Shown here: piece after piece, positions 17,521-29,273 of the stretch
Numbering within the stretch: position 1 is the first letter of the stretch
Layout of the letters: each line of letters begins with the position of its first letter
NCBI GenBank assembly: GCA_963697565.1
Contig: CAVOOM010000006.1
Span: forward strand, 1-64,000
DNA from: CAWFSE01 sp963697565
Lineage (GTDB): Bacteria; Actinomycetota; Actinomycetes; CAVWCF01
Reading direction: 5' to 3'
Length of the DNA: 64,000 nt
Notes under the pieces: generated by a model
The model's database searches: none
Told to the model about the DNA's origin: nothing
What the model saw: the letters and a program-made list of their open reading frames with translations, nothing else
Program-made: the position numbers and the translations under genes

Positions 17521-19198
17521 TGGGGCGGATCGGCGACGCCGTGCGCGAGACGGGCACCTCGCTAGGCACGGTGTTCCGCAACCCCGCCCTGCGGCGGCTG
17601 AACCTCGCCTTCGCGGGGTCGGCGATCGGCGACTGGGCGTACGCCACGGCGATCGTCGTATGGGCGTACGACGCCGGCGGCATCACGGCGGTCGGGATCT
17701 GGGGCACGATCCGCCTGCTGCTGATGGCGGTGGTGACGCCGTTCGCCTCCGCGATCGTCGACAAGGTCTCTCGCAAGGGCGTCATGGTCGCCACCGACCT
17801 CCTGCGGGCCGGCCTGGTGCTAGGGGCCGCCGCGTTGATCTGGACCGACGCCCCGCCCATGACGGTCTACGTGATCGCCACCCTGGCGGCCGTGGCGGGC
17901 ACCCCGTTCCGCCCCGCGGTGTCGGCCCTGCTGCCCCGCCTGGTGAGCCGGCCCGAGGAGCTCACCGCGGCCAACGGCACGTTCAGCACGATCGAGAGCC
18001 TGGCCTTCTTCGTCGGGCCGGCGATCGGCGGCATCCTGCTGGGCTTCGCCGAGGTGCCGGTGGTGATCGTGCTCAACGCGCTGACCTTCCTGTGGTCGGC
18101 CGCCCTGGTCTCCGCGATCCGGGTCCCCAAGACGGGGGCCGCGACCGACTCCGACGAGGGCGAAGACGAAGGTGGTGACGCGGAGCCCGCGCGCGGCTTC
18201 CTCAACGAGTCGATGGACGGGTTCCGCACGATCTGGGGCAACCGCGACCTGCGGCTCGTCTCCGGCGTCTACTGCGCCCAGACCGTGGTCGCCGGGGCCT
18301 CGATCGCCTTCGGCGTGGCCATCGCGGTGGAGATGACCGACTTCGGCTCTCGCGGGGTCGGCTACCTCGACAGCGCCTTTGGGGTGGGCGCGCTGCTCGG
18401 AGGCCTCGTCGCGATCGGCCGCTCGTCCAGCCGCAAGCTGGCGTCGGACTTCGGCATCGGCGTCATCTTCTGGGCGCTGCCGCTGCTGCTGGCCGCCGCG
18501 TGGCCGCAGACCCTGCCGGCCTTCGCGGCCATGCTGATCATCGGCGCCGCGAACCCGATCGTCGACGTCAACGCCTCGACCATCCTGCAGCGGCTCACCC
18601 CTGACGCGGTACTCGGCCGGGTCTTCGGCGCTCTCGAGACCGGCCTGATCACGGCGATGGCGCTGGGGTCGATCGCGATGCCGCTGCTCATCGAGTGGAT
18701 CGGGCTGCGCTGGTCGCTCGTCGTCATGGCGCTGGCCATCACGGCCGTCGTCGTGCCCGCCATGGTCCCGCTTCGCAGGCTCGACGGGCGGCTCGGCGAG
18801 CCCGAGGGGCTTCGTGATGCTGCGCCAGATCCCGCTCTTCGCCCCGTTGGAGCCCAAGTCCCTCGAGCGCGTCGCCCAGCAGCTGATCCGCATCGAGGTC
18901 CCCGCCGGCGACGCGGTGATCCGCGAGGGCGAGGAGGGCGACCGCTTCTACGTCGTGGAGACCGGCCGCGTCTCGGCGTCCTTCCAGGGCGAGTTCCTGT
19001 CCAGCCGCCGGCCCGGGCGACCCGTTCGGCGAGATCGCGCTGCTGCGCGACGTGCCGCGCACCGCGACAGTGGTCGCCGACGAGGCGTCCGTGCTGCTGG
19101 CCCTGGAGCGCGACGACTTCCTCAACGCCGTGACCGGCAACAGCGAGGTCAGCAGCCGGGCCGACGACCTGATCGCCCGCCGGATCCCGACCTACTGA
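17520..19198 (+). CDS. MFS transporter fused to a cyclic-nucleotide-binding domain, frame breaks
   Basis: Residues about 1-425 form a 12-helix major facilitator transporter, with an Asp/Glu-rich loop in the middle (TDSDEGEDEGGDAE). The C-terminal 120 residues match the CAP/Crp cyclic-nucleotide-binding fold: RQIPLFAPLEPKSLERVAQQ, then VIREGEEGDRFYVVETGRV, then the phosphate-binding-cassette pattern FGEIALLRDVPRTATV. Two one-base breaks, near 18808 and 19015, interrupt the reading, but both halves are fully conserved, so I treat this as one gene. The start overlaps the stop of the cyclase. Transport substrate unknown; control by cAMP is a strong inference. It converges on the histidine kinase gene with a short 3' overlap. 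Confidence 0.82.
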
Positions 19199-20703
19199 GC
19201 CTCGGGCCCGACGCCCGCGGCCTCCGGCTCGCCCTCCGCGACCTCGGGCTCATCGCCCGCGCCGGCCAGCGGCAGCCGCACGGTGAAGGTCGCGCCCTCG
19301 CCGGGCGCGGTGGCCAGCTCGACCCGGCCGCCGTGCGCCGCGACCAGCGCCGCCACGATCGACAGGCCGAGGCCTGCGCCGCCGCGTCCCGGCTCGCGGG
19401 TCCGGGACGGGTCGGAGCGGTAGAACCGCTCGAAGGCGCGCGCGGCCGACTCGTCGTCCATGCCCGGGCCCTCATCGCGGACCATGAGGACGGCCTCGCC
19501 GCCCTCGGCCGCCACCCCCAGCTCGACCGGGGTCCCCGGCGGGGTGTGGCTGGTGGCGTTGGACACCAGGTTCGCGAGCACCTGGCGCAGGCGGTCCTCG
19601 TCGCCCAGCACGAGGAGCTCGTCGAGGCCCTCGTCGGCGCGCAGGGCGACCGCGTGGTCGGGCGACGCGGCCCCCGCGTCGGCCACGGTGTCGGCGGCCA
19701 GCCGCAGCAGGTCGACCGGCTCGCTGCGCAGGGGCCGCTGCTGGTCCATGCGCGCGAGCAGGAGCAGGTCCTCGACGAGCAGGCCCATCCGCACGGCCTC
19801 GCCCTCGATGCGTCCCATCGCCCGGTCCAGGTCGTCCCCGACCGGCACCGCCCCCTGGCGGTACAGCTCGGCGAAGCCGCGGATCGAGGTCAGCGGCGTA
19901 CGCAGCTCGTGGCTGGCGTCGGCGACGAAGCGGCGCATCCGCTCCTCGGACGCGCGCGCCTCGGCCTCGGAGATCTCCTGCGCCCGGAAGGACTCCTCGA
20001 TCTGGCCCAGCATCGTGTTGAGCGACGCCGACAGGCTGCCCACTTCCGTACGGGGATCGGACTCGGGCACCCGCCGGGACAGGTCGCCCCGGGCGATCGC
20101 GTCGGCGGTCCGCTCGACCTCGACCAGGGGCCGCAGCGAGCGGCGCACCGTCCACCAGGCCATCGCGGCGAGCACGGCGAGGGCGATCACGCCCACGACG
20201 ACCTCGATCAGGATCAGCCGGCCGACCGTCTCGTCGATGCTCTCCAGCGACTGCGCGACCGCGACCGACAGCCCGCCGCCGAGGGGCGCGACGAGCACCC
20301 GCCAGCGCTCCCGGCCCTCGTCGGAGCCGGTGGTGAACGGCTCCCCCGCCAGCTCGGCGACCTGCGCGGAGTCGAGGTCGGGCAGGTCCGGGGTCGAGGC
20401 CTCGCCCCCGCCCACCGGCTCGATCGACCGCAGCAGCTCACCTGAGGAGTCGTAGAGCCCAGCGAAGAAGTCGCTGGCGCCCACCAGCCGCTCCTGCGCC
20501 CCCTGCCCGTCGCCCCGCCCGCCCCCGCGCACGAGCGCCTCGGCGGCCGGGCGCAGCGAGTCGGCCAACTGCTGATCGACTCGGTCCAGCAGGTAGCCGC
20601 GCAGCACCAGCGTGGCGGCCGCCGACGTCGCGGCCACGGCGAGGGCGGCGAGCAGCAGGACCGTCGCGACCAGCGAGGTCCGCAGCGGCAGGCGGGTGAT
20701 CAC
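19192..20703 (-). CDS. Sensor histidine kinase
   Basis: 503 residues: N-terminal transmembrane helix (residues about 8-32), an extracytoplasmic sensor of about 130 residues, a second helix (IEVVVGVIALAVLAAMAWW), HAMP linker, HisKA with the phospho-acceptor in DASHELRTPLTSI, and HATPase_c with N box (LANLVSNATSHT) and G boxes (DEGPGMD, GAGLGLSIV). GTG 20703 overlaps the response-regulator stop by four bases (GTGA), so the pair is one operon. The signal is unknown. The kinase lies downstream, on the same strand, of the ferric-reductase/ApbE genes. Confidence 0.93.
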   Translation of the reverse strand: MITRLPLRTSLVATVLLLAALAVAATSAAATLVLRGYLLDRVDQQLADSLRPAAEALVRGGGRGDGQGAQERLVGASDFFAGLYDSSGELLRSIEPVGGGEASTPDLPDLDSAQVAELAGEPFTTGSDEGRERWRVLVAPLGGGLSVAVAQSLESIDETVGRLILIEVVVGVIALAVLAAMAWWTVRRSLRPLVEVERTADAIARGDLSRRVPESDPRTEVGSLSASLNTMLGQIEESFRAQEISEAEARASEERMRRFVADASHELRTPLTSIRGFAELYRQGAVPVGDDLDRAMGRIEGEAVRMGLLVEDLLLLARMDQQRPLRSEPVDLLRLAADTVADAGAASPDHAVALRADEGLDELLVLGDEDRLRQVLANLVSNATSHTPPGTPVELGVAAEGGEAVLMVRDEGPGMDDESAARAFERFYRSDPSRTREPGRGGAGLGLSIVAALVAAHGGRVELATAPGEGATFTVRLPLAGAGDEPEVAEGEPEAAGVGPEAQ

Positions 20704-21440
20704 GCCGCGCCGCGCGGCACCCGCAGCACGTACCCCACGCCGCGGATGGTGTGCAGCAGGCGGGGCTCGGTGGTGTCGACCTTGCGCCGCAGGTACGACA
20801 CGTACGACTCGACGACGTTGGCGTCGCCGCCGAAGTCGTACGCCCAGACGTGGTCGAGGATCTGCGCCTTGCTGAGCACGCGGCCCGGGTTCTGCATGAG
20901 GTAGCGCAGCAGCTTGAATTCGGTCGGCGAGAGGGCGACCTCCTCGCCGGCCTTCCACACCTCGTGGGAGTCGTCGTCGAGCTCGATGTCAGCGAAGACG
21001 ACGCGGGCGGGCGGAGCCGCGGCCGAGGCTCCCTGGGTGCGACGCAGCACGGCGCGGATGCGCGCGACGACCTCCTCGAGGCTGAACGGCTTGGTCACGT
21101 AGTCGTCGCCGCCGAGGGTCAGCCCGGTGACCTTGTCCTCGGCGGAGTCGCGCGCGGTGAGGAAGAGCACGGGCGTCTGCGAGCCCTGGCCGCGCAGGTG
21201 CCGCACGACGGCGAAGCCGTCCATGCCGGGCATCATCACGTCGAGCACCAGCAGGTCGGGACGGAACTCCGAGGCCCGGTCGACGGCCTCGCGCCCGCTC
21301 TTGGCGGTGGCGACCTCGAAGCCGGCGAAGCGCAGGCTGGCCGCCAGCAGCTCGAGGATGTTGGGTTCGTCGTCGACGACCAGGAGGCGGGCCTCGGCCT
21401 CGGTGGTGGCGCTCGCGGTGCTCGGTCCGGCGGTGCTCAT
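20700..21440 (-). CDS. OmpR/PhoB-family response regulator
   Basis: A 246-residue regulator. The receiver domain has the acidic pair (VVDDEPN), the phospho-Asp in LLVLDVMMPG and the conserved Lys in VTKPFSL. The C-terminal winged helix contains LSPTEFKLLRYLMQNPGRVL and the recognition helix VESYVSYLRRKVD. ATG 21440 is preferred. It forms an operon with the histidine kinase and is most like the mycobacterial TcrX/MprA-type regulators. Confidence 0.95.
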   Translation of the reverse strand: MSTAGPSTASATTEAEARLLVVDDEPNILELLAASLRFAGFEVATAKSGREAVDRASEFRPDLLVLDVMMPGMDGFAVVRHLRGQGSQTPVLFLTARDSAEDKVTGLTLGGDDYVTKPFSLEEVVARIRAVLRRTQGASAAAPPARVVFADIELDDDSHEVWKAGEEVALSPTEFKLLRYLMQNPGRVLSKAQILDHVWAYDFGGDANVVESYVSYLRRKVDTTEPRLLHTIRGVGYVLRVPRGAA

Positions 21441-21505
21441 GGCCGAAGCATGCTGGATGCCCCCGCCCCCAGGCTGGGATCTTGCTGTGAGCCCGCTGTG
21501 AGCGG

Positions 21506-22273
21506 TCACGCCAGCGGCCAGCCCGGCGTGGTCCACGCCGAGCCGTCGAGGCGCACGCCCAGGGCCTCGTAGCCAGCCAGGCCGCAGACCCACTCCGGCG
21601 CCTCGTCGCCGAGGACGAGGGCGGCGGTCGCGTACGCGTCGGCGCGGGCCAGGTCGGGGCCGAGCAGCGTCACCGAGAGCAGCCGCGCGGCGGGGCGGCC
21701 GGTGCGGGGGTCGACGACGTGCTGGCCGCGCTCGGCGAGGCCCGAGGTGGCCACGGCGCCGTCGGCCACCTCGACGGCCGCGAGCAGGCGGCTGCGGTCG
21801 CGCGGGTCGGTGACCCCGATCCGCCAGGGGGTGGGCCCGAAGGCCCTGATGTCGCCGCCGCCGTTGACGGCCGCGGCCTCCGCGCCGGCCAGCCGCAGGT
21901 GTGCCGCGGCCCGCTCGATGGCCCAGCCCTTCACGTACCCGCTCGGGTCGAGGGCGCCGGCGGCGGTGGCCGAGAAGGCGCCGCGGCTGGCCAGCTCGAT
22001 CTCCGCGCAGGCGGTGAGCACCTCGGCGACCTCTGCCGGCGTCGCGTCGAGCCCGGTCTCGCCGCGGGCCAGCCGGCTGATCGCCGAGTCCTGCCGGTAA
22101 GTCGAGAAGGTCGCGTCGACCCAGTGCAGCCAGCCGACCGCCGCGGCCACCGAGTCGGCGGCGACGGCGCGGTCGGTGGCCTCGGGCCAGCGCACGTCGA
22201 AGGAGAAGGCCGTGCCCATCACGTGCTCGACGTGGCGGGTCCGCAGCCCTTCGTCCGTTGCGGCGCTCGCCAT
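21506..22273 (-). CDS. apbE: FAD:protein FMN transferase
   Basis: ApbE covalently attaches FMN to Thr or Ser of exported flavoproteins. The 255-residue protein carries MGTAFSFDV, the FAD/Mg site in ALDPSGYVKGWAIERA, the conserved NGGGDIRAFG, and HVVDPRTGRPA. There is no obvious signal peptide, so it may act in the cytoplasm or be exported by another route. It is immediately downstream of the FMN-binding-domain gene that encodes its probable substrate (two-base gap). Confidence 0.93.
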   Translation of the reverse strand: MASAATDEGLRTRHVEHVMGTAFSFDVRWPEATDRAVAADSVAAAVGWLHWVDATFSTYRQDSAISRLARGETGLDATPAEVAEVLTACAEIELASRGAFSATAAGALDPSGYVKGWAIERAAAHLRLAGAEAAAVNGGGDIRAFGPTPWRIGVTDPRDRSRLLAAVEVADGAVATSGLAERGQHVVDPRTGRPAARLLSVTLLGPDLARADAYATAALVLGDEAPEWVCGLAGYEALGVRLDGSAWTTPGWPLA

Positions 22274-22275
22274 CG

Positions 22276-22707
22276 TCACCACCCGGCCTGGTCGAGCGCG
22301 GACTGCAGTGAGCGGACGTAGCCGTTCGAGGTGTAAGTCGCGCCGCTCACCATGTCGATGTTGGCGCTGTTGGCGTCCAGCGTCGCCTGCACGAGCAGCG
22401 GCAGCGCGTAGCCGTTGATCTCGGCGTCGCGGCGGTCGCTGTTGGGGTACTGCAGCACCTGCACATCGGTGATCCGGCCGTCGGTGACGGTGACCTCGAC
22501 CTGCACCGGGCCGAAGCGCGTGCTGATCGCGTCGCCGGTGAGGGTCTGCGGGGCGGCACCCGCGGTGACGGTCGAGGTCGACCCGCCTGGGCTCGACGTC
22601 GCGGGGGCGCCCGCCGACGAGGTGAGGTCTGGCGTGTCCGGCTTGAGGCCGAGCAGGGCGACGACCCCGGCGACCGTGCTCACGGTGGTGATGACGATGC
22701 GGCGCAT
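22276..22707 (-). CDS. FMN-binding domain protein, probable ApbE substrate
   Basis: A 143-residue exported protein: N-terminal signal/anchor (IVITTVSTVAGVVALLGL), a Ser/Thr-rich linker, then an FMN_bind domain (PF04205). The sequence DMVSGATYTS matches the flavinylation motif recognised by ApbE, where the Thr after Ala takes up FMN. It would therefore be a covalent flavoprotein on the outer face of the membrane. It sits between the ferric-reductase-like gene and apbE, forming a three-gene set. Confidence 0.9.
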   Translation of the reverse strand: MRRIVITTVSTVAGVVALLGLKPDTPDLTSSAGAPATSSPGGSTSTVTAGAAPQTLTGDAISTRFGPVQVEVTVTDGRITDVQVLQYPNSDRRDAEINGYALPLLVQATLDANSANIDMVSGATYTSNGYVRSLQSALDQAGW

Positions 22708-22719
22708 GGCGCGGCCCTC

Positions 22720-24198
22720 CTAGAAGGCGAAGTCCTCGGAATGGATGCGGCGGCGGGGCACGCCGGCCCGGCGGCAGGCCGCCTCGACGGTCTCGCGCAG
22801 CCCGTCCGGGCCGCACACGAAGACCTCGTGCCGCCGCAGGTCGGGGACGAGGCGGGCCAGCGCGTCGCCGCCGAGCGGGTCGCCGCCGAGGTCGCGGCGC
22901 CGGCCGATCACGTAGTGCACGCGCGCGCCGCGGGCCGCGGCCAAGACGTCCAGCTCGCGGCGCAGGATGACGTCGCGCTCGGACGAGGCGCGGTAGACCA
23001 GGGTGATCGCGCCGGGGCGCGCCGGCAGCGACTCGAGCATCGCCCGCATCGGGGTGATCCCCACGCCGCCGCCGACGAGCAGCACCGGCTCGCGGCGGCG
23101 GCGGGCCGCCGTCATCGCGCCGTACGGCCCCTCGGCGATCACCCGGGTGCCCGGCTTGAGGGCCGCCAGCGCGCGGCTGTGGGCGCCGAGGTCCTTGGCG
23201 GTGAACCGCAGCAGGCTCGGGGTCGGCGGCGCCGACAGCGAGTACGGGTTGGCCGACCACACCAGCGATCCGGTGAGGAAGCGCCACCGGAAGAACTGCC
23301 CGGACTCCGCGCCGAGGCGGTCCAGATGGCGGCCGGCGACGAGCACCGACACCGCGTCGGGGCCCTCGCGGACGACCCGGGCGACCCGCAGATCGTGGCG
23401 CCAGGACTGCACGAGCGGGGTCGCGAAGCGGAACCACAGCGCGGCGAGGCCGGCGGCGGCGTACAGGGCGGTCCAGGCCCACCGCGCGACCGGGTCGGCG
23501 ACGAACTGCGCTCCGTTGGCGATCTGGTGGCCGAATCCGAGGTAGACGGCGAGGTACGCGCTCAGGTGCATGAGGTGCCACGCCTCATACGGCAGCCGGC
23601 GACGCGCGGCGCGCGCGGAGGTGACCGCGAGCGCCACGAAGAGCGCGAGGGCGGCCGTCGCCTTGAGCATGTCGGGGTACGAGGTGAGGAACGACCCGAT
23701 CTGGGTGAGCAGCGCGCTGTTGGTCGCGGCGGCGTACCCCAGGGTGATCAGCGCGGCGTGCGCCAGGGCCAGCGAGACGGTGTAGCGCCCGCCCATCGCG
23801 TGCCAGCGGGCCAGCCGGTCGGCGCCGGCGCCGCGCTCGATCGCGGGGATGCGGGCCATCAGAAGGACGAGCAGGGCGGCGGCGTAGCCCGCGAGCAGCC
23901 CGGTGATGCGCCCGGCCTCGGTGAGCCAGCCGGCGGCGCCGGTGACGCTGCTCGTGGTGAGCCACCACTGGGCGAGCACCAGAGCGACCCCGGACCAGAC
24001 GAGTGCGAGCACGACGGTCGGGCTGGCGCCGCGGCGGGGGCGGGCCGCCGCAGGGGGCGCCTGGGGAGTGACCTCGGGGGTGGCCGCCGAAGCCTGCTTG
24101 ATCAACAACAAGGGGGGCCGTGGCGAGGTCGGGGAATGCCATGGGCCCACCGTGGCGGGCCAACCTGTGCGGATGCTGGGAGGGCCCTGGATGCCCAC
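22720..24198 (-). CDS. Ferric-reductase-like flavocytochrome
   Basis: An up to 492-residue membrane oxidoreductase. About six transmembrane helices contain His residues placed to bind two b haems (for example RWHAMGGRYTVSLALAHA and EAWHLMHLSAYLAVYLGFGHQ). An FAD domain (ANPYSLSAPP) and an NAD(P) domain (VLLVGGGVGITPMRAML, VFVCGPDGL) follow. Electrons from NAD(P)H would pass through FAD and haem across the membrane, presumably to the FMN-binding protein encoded next. The start is uncertain: the first 30 residues are not membrane-like and a frame break near 24110 is possible. Confidence 0.87.
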   Translation of the reverse strand: MGIQGPPSIRTGWPATVGPWHSPTSPRPPLLLIKQASAATPEVTPQAPPAAARPRRGASPTVVLALVWSGVALVLAQWWLTTSSVTGAAGWLTEAGRITGLLAGYAAALLVLLMARIPAIERGAGADRLARWHAMGGRYTVSLALAHAALITLGYAAATNSALLTQIGSFLTSYPDMLKATAALALFVALAVTSARAARRRLPYEAWHLMHLSAYLAVYLGFGHQIANGAQFVADPVARWAWTALYAAAGLAALWFRFATPLVQSWRHDLRVARVVREGPDAVSVLVAGRHLDRLGAESGQFFRWRFLTGSLVWSANPYSLSAPPTPSLLRFTAKDLGAHSRALAALKPGTRVIAEGPYGAMTAARRRREPVLLVGGGVGITPMRAMLESLPARPGAITLVYRASSERDVILRRELDVLAAARGARVHYVIGRRRDLGGDPLGGDALARLVPDLRRHEVFVCGPDGLRETVEAACRRAGVPRRRIHSEDFAF

Positions 24199-24239
24199 CG
24201 CGCGTTCGCCCCTCGCTCGGCGCGGCTAGCCTGCGCGCC

Positions 24240-24823
24240 ATGACCGAAGAGCCGACCCCCACGTCCGAGGGGCTGCCCGAGCCGATGCCGGCGTCGGTGC
24301 GGGCCCAGCTGGACCGCGATCGCGGCGTACGAGGGCACGCGCCGCAGCGGGCTGGTGAACCGGCTCACGCGTCGGCTCGGCCAGACCGCCGCGTTCGCGC
24401 GCGTCTACCGCGTGGTCGGTCCGAAGATCGACCCCAAGATCGGGGCGATCAAGGACGGCCGCTACCTGGCCACGGTCTACGGCTTCCCGATCCTGATGCT
24501 CCACCACATCGGCGCGAAGTCCGGCCAGGAGCGCGTCTCCCCGCTGGTGTACGTCCGCGACGGCGACGACTTCGCCCTGGTCGGCACGAACTTCGGCCAG
24601 GCCAAGCACCCCGCGTGGACGTTCAACCTGATCGCCCACCCCGACGTCGCGGTCGTCGATCGGGGGCGAGCACCTGCGGGTGCGCGCCGAGCTGATCGAG
24701 GACCAGGCGGCGTTCGACCGGCTGTGGCCGCAGTTCGTCGACGCCTACCCCGGCTACGCCAACTACCTGACGCGCCGCCCCGACCTGCCCCCGCGGATGT
24801 TCCGGCTGCGCCCGCAGGCCTGA
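24240..24823 (+). CDS. Deazaflavin (F420)-dependent nitroreductase-family protein, frame breaks
   Basis: The sequence shows the split-beta-barrel Ddn/FDOR core: GFPILMLHHIGAKSGQERVS, then LVGTNFGQAKHPAWTFNLIAHP and a C-terminal FVDAYPGYANYLTRR. Members use F420H2 to reduce quinones or nitro compounds. One extra base near 24320 and one near 24665 break the frame; removing them gives a continuous protein of about 193 residues. ATG 24240 follows TAGCCT by seven bases, the leaderless pattern. Substrate unknown. Confidence 0.85.
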
Positions 24824-24942
24824 TCCCGGCGCGGGCGGGACGGAGGTCCCTTGCGCGCAGGCTGGGCTGCCAGAGGATGGAGTCAGCGACAGTGCCGGCG
24901 ACGGCCCTGCCAGCGACCCAGCGCACAGTCGAGGAGGACGCA

Positions 24943-25134
24943 ATGAAGGCAGCCCCTGGTGACCGGCTCGTGGTGGCCAGCACCCACGTCGACGAGCCCG
25001 CCCGCGACGGCGAGATCCTCGAGGCGCACGGAGCCGACGGGGGCCCGCCCTTCCTCGTCCGCTGGTCCGACAACGGCCACGAGACGCTCGTGTTCCCCGG
25101 GCCGGACGCCCGGGTCCACCCGGCCGGCGCCTGA
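24943..25134 (+). CDS. DUF1918-domain protein
   Basis: A 63-residue protein with the DUF1918 pattern: opening AAPGDRLVV, central GEILEAHGADGGPPFLVRW and DNGHETLVFPGPDA. It folds as a small SH3-like barrel in known members; no function is established. GAGGAGG lies upstream of the ATG. Its TGA overlaps the ATG of the Rieske gene (TGATG), so the two are co-translated. Confidence 0.9.
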   Translation: MKAAPGDRLVVASTHVDEPARDGEILEAHGADGGPPFLVRWSDNGHETLVFPGPDARVHPAGA

Positions 25135-25511
25135 TGGCGGCCGTGCGGCTCGGCAAGCTCGAGGACTTCGCTGACGGCGCGCTCGTGCCGGTCGAGGTCG
25201 GCGGCGGCTCGTACCTCGTGGCCCGCGAGGGCGACGAGGTCTGCGTCGTGCGCGACAAGTGCCCGCACCTCGGGCTGCCGCTGAGCAAGGGCCGCGGCGG
25301 CATCCACTACGCCGACGGCGTCGTCCAGTGCCCGTGGCACAACTCGCGCTTCACCGTCTGCGGCGGCGAGAACCTCGACTGGGCGACCGGCGTCGCCGGC
25401 GTCAAGACCCCCGGCTGGTCCAGCAAGCTGATCGGCATGGGCCGCAAGCCCAGCCCGCTGACCACGTACGAGGCCCGCCTCGAGGACGGCTACGTGGTCA
25501 TCGACGGGTAG
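25134..25511 (+). CDS. Rieske [2Fe-2S] ferredoxin-like protein
   Basis: A 125-residue soluble Rieske protein. The cluster ligands are in CPHLGLPL and CPWHNSRF (CxH and CxxH), and both are complete. No signal peptide or oxygenase domain is attached, so it is a free electron carrier or the ferredoxin of an oxygenase. The C-terminus carries a VVID strand typical of the fold. It is translationally coupled to the DUF1918 gene and lies 46 bases before the glycoside hydrolase gene. Confidence 0.9.
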   Translation: MAAVRLGKLEDFADGALVPVEVGGGSYLVAREGDEVCVVRDKCPHLGLPLSKGRGGIHYADGVVQCPWHNSRFTVCGGENLDWATGVAGVKTPGWSSKLIGMGRKPSPLTTYEARLEDGYVVIDG

Positions 25512-25556
25512 CCGCCCGTTCACCCGCGCGCCACCCCCCGGCGCCAGGCTGGGCGC

Positions 25557-28235
<2,679 letters not shown>

Positions 28236-28293
28236 CCCCGGTTTGCGGTGGCAGGCAAGGCAAACCGCCATCTCCTGCCACCGCAAATCGGGG
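28236..28293. repeat. Hairpin repeat family A, copy 2
   Basis: 20-base arms at 28236-28255 and 28274-28293, inverted copies of CCCCGGTTTGCGGTGGCAGG with one mismatch. The stop codons of the two convergent genes abut the arms. The loop contains GCAAACCGCCATCTCC, related to the loop of the copy at 9028. Confidence 0.87.
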
Positions 28294-28296
28294 GGG

Positions 28297-29193
28297 TCAG
28301 GCGGAGCCGGCGAGGCGGTCGAGCTCGGCGGCGGTGATCAGGCCGCGCGAGGTGCCGCGCAGGGTGCAGCACCACCGCGCCGCCAGCTGCCCGCGCCGCA
28401 CGGCCTCGTCGAGCGGGCGGCCCTCCAGCACGTACGCGGTGAGGAACCCGACGGCGAGCGAGTCGCCGGCGCCGTTGGTGTCGACGACGGGCGCCTCCAG
28501 CTCGACCGGGCCGAAGGCGCGCACGCCCCCGTCGTCGCCGACCAGGCAGCCCCTGGCCCCCAGCCCGCAGACCACGACCCGGCCGGGCCGGCCCAGCGCC
28601 GCCACCGCGGCCCGCGGGTCGGCCAGCTGGGCGCCCGAGAGGAACAGCACGTCGGCCGCCGCGATGAAGTCGGCGCGGTACGGGTCGGCGAGGTCGCGCA
28701 CGTCCTGCAGGTCCACCGACACCACGGCGCCGGCCTCGCGCGCGGGCCGGAGCAACGCGCGGCCCCAGTCCGGGATCCCGAAGTGCGCCAGCCGCGCGCC
28801 CACGAGGGCGGGCCGCCAGGCGTCCAGGTCGGGCACGAGCGACAGGTGCGACTTGCCGTCGTAGAACCCGTGCCGCCGCCCGTCGGGGCTCATCAGGTTG
28901 ACGCTGCGGCCGGTCCCCGCCGGGTCGACGAGGGCGTGCGAGACGTCCACCCCGTCGGAGGCCAGCTCGTCGAGCAGGAAGCGGCCGAGCGCGTCGTCGC
29001 CGACGTACCCGAGGTACGCGGTGCGGCGGCCGAGCCGGGCGAAGCCGCGCGCGGAGTAGCCACCCGACTGCCCGACCGTGTCGAGCACCTCGGGGTACTC
29101 GGTCTCCTGCGCTAGGTCGAGCGGTCCGCTCAGGTACGCGTTGGTGTCGACGCCGGCGTTGCCGACGACGACGACCTCGGCGGGCTGCCCCAT
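28297..29193 (-). CDS. PfkB-family carbohydrate kinase
   Basis: 298 residues, intact. The ribokinase-fold signatures are GQSGGYSARGFARLG near the N-terminus (substrate lid side) and VVDTNGAGDSLAVGFL, the anion hole and catalytic Asp, near the C-terminus; Asn replaces the more usual Thr in DTxGAGD. Members phosphorylate sugars or nucleosides; the substrate is not determined. ATG 29193 follows a TAGCGT box by seven bases. It is divergent from the epimerase fusion gene and convergent with the glycoside hydrolase. Confidence 0.93.
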   Translation of the reverse strand: MGQPAEVVVVGNAGVDTNAYLSGPLDLAQETEYPEVLDTVGQSGGYSARGFARLGRRTAYLGYVGDDALGRFLLDELASDGVDVSHALVDPAGTGRSVNLMSPDGRRHGFYDGKSHLSLVPDLDAWRPALVGARLAHFGIPDWGRALLRPAREAGAVVSVDLQDVRDLADPYRADFIAAADVLFLSGAQLADPRAAVAALGRPGRVVVCGLGARGCLVGDDGGVRAFGPVELEAPVVDTNGAGDSLAVGFLTAYVLEGRPLDEAVRRGQLAARWCCTLRGTSRGLITAAELDRLAGSA

Positions 29194-29273
29194 GGCCCCG
29201 ACGCTAGGCCAAGCCGCGCCGCGTTCGGCAGACCCGCGCCGGCGGCCGGGCAGCCGCCGATAGGGTCCCGCGC

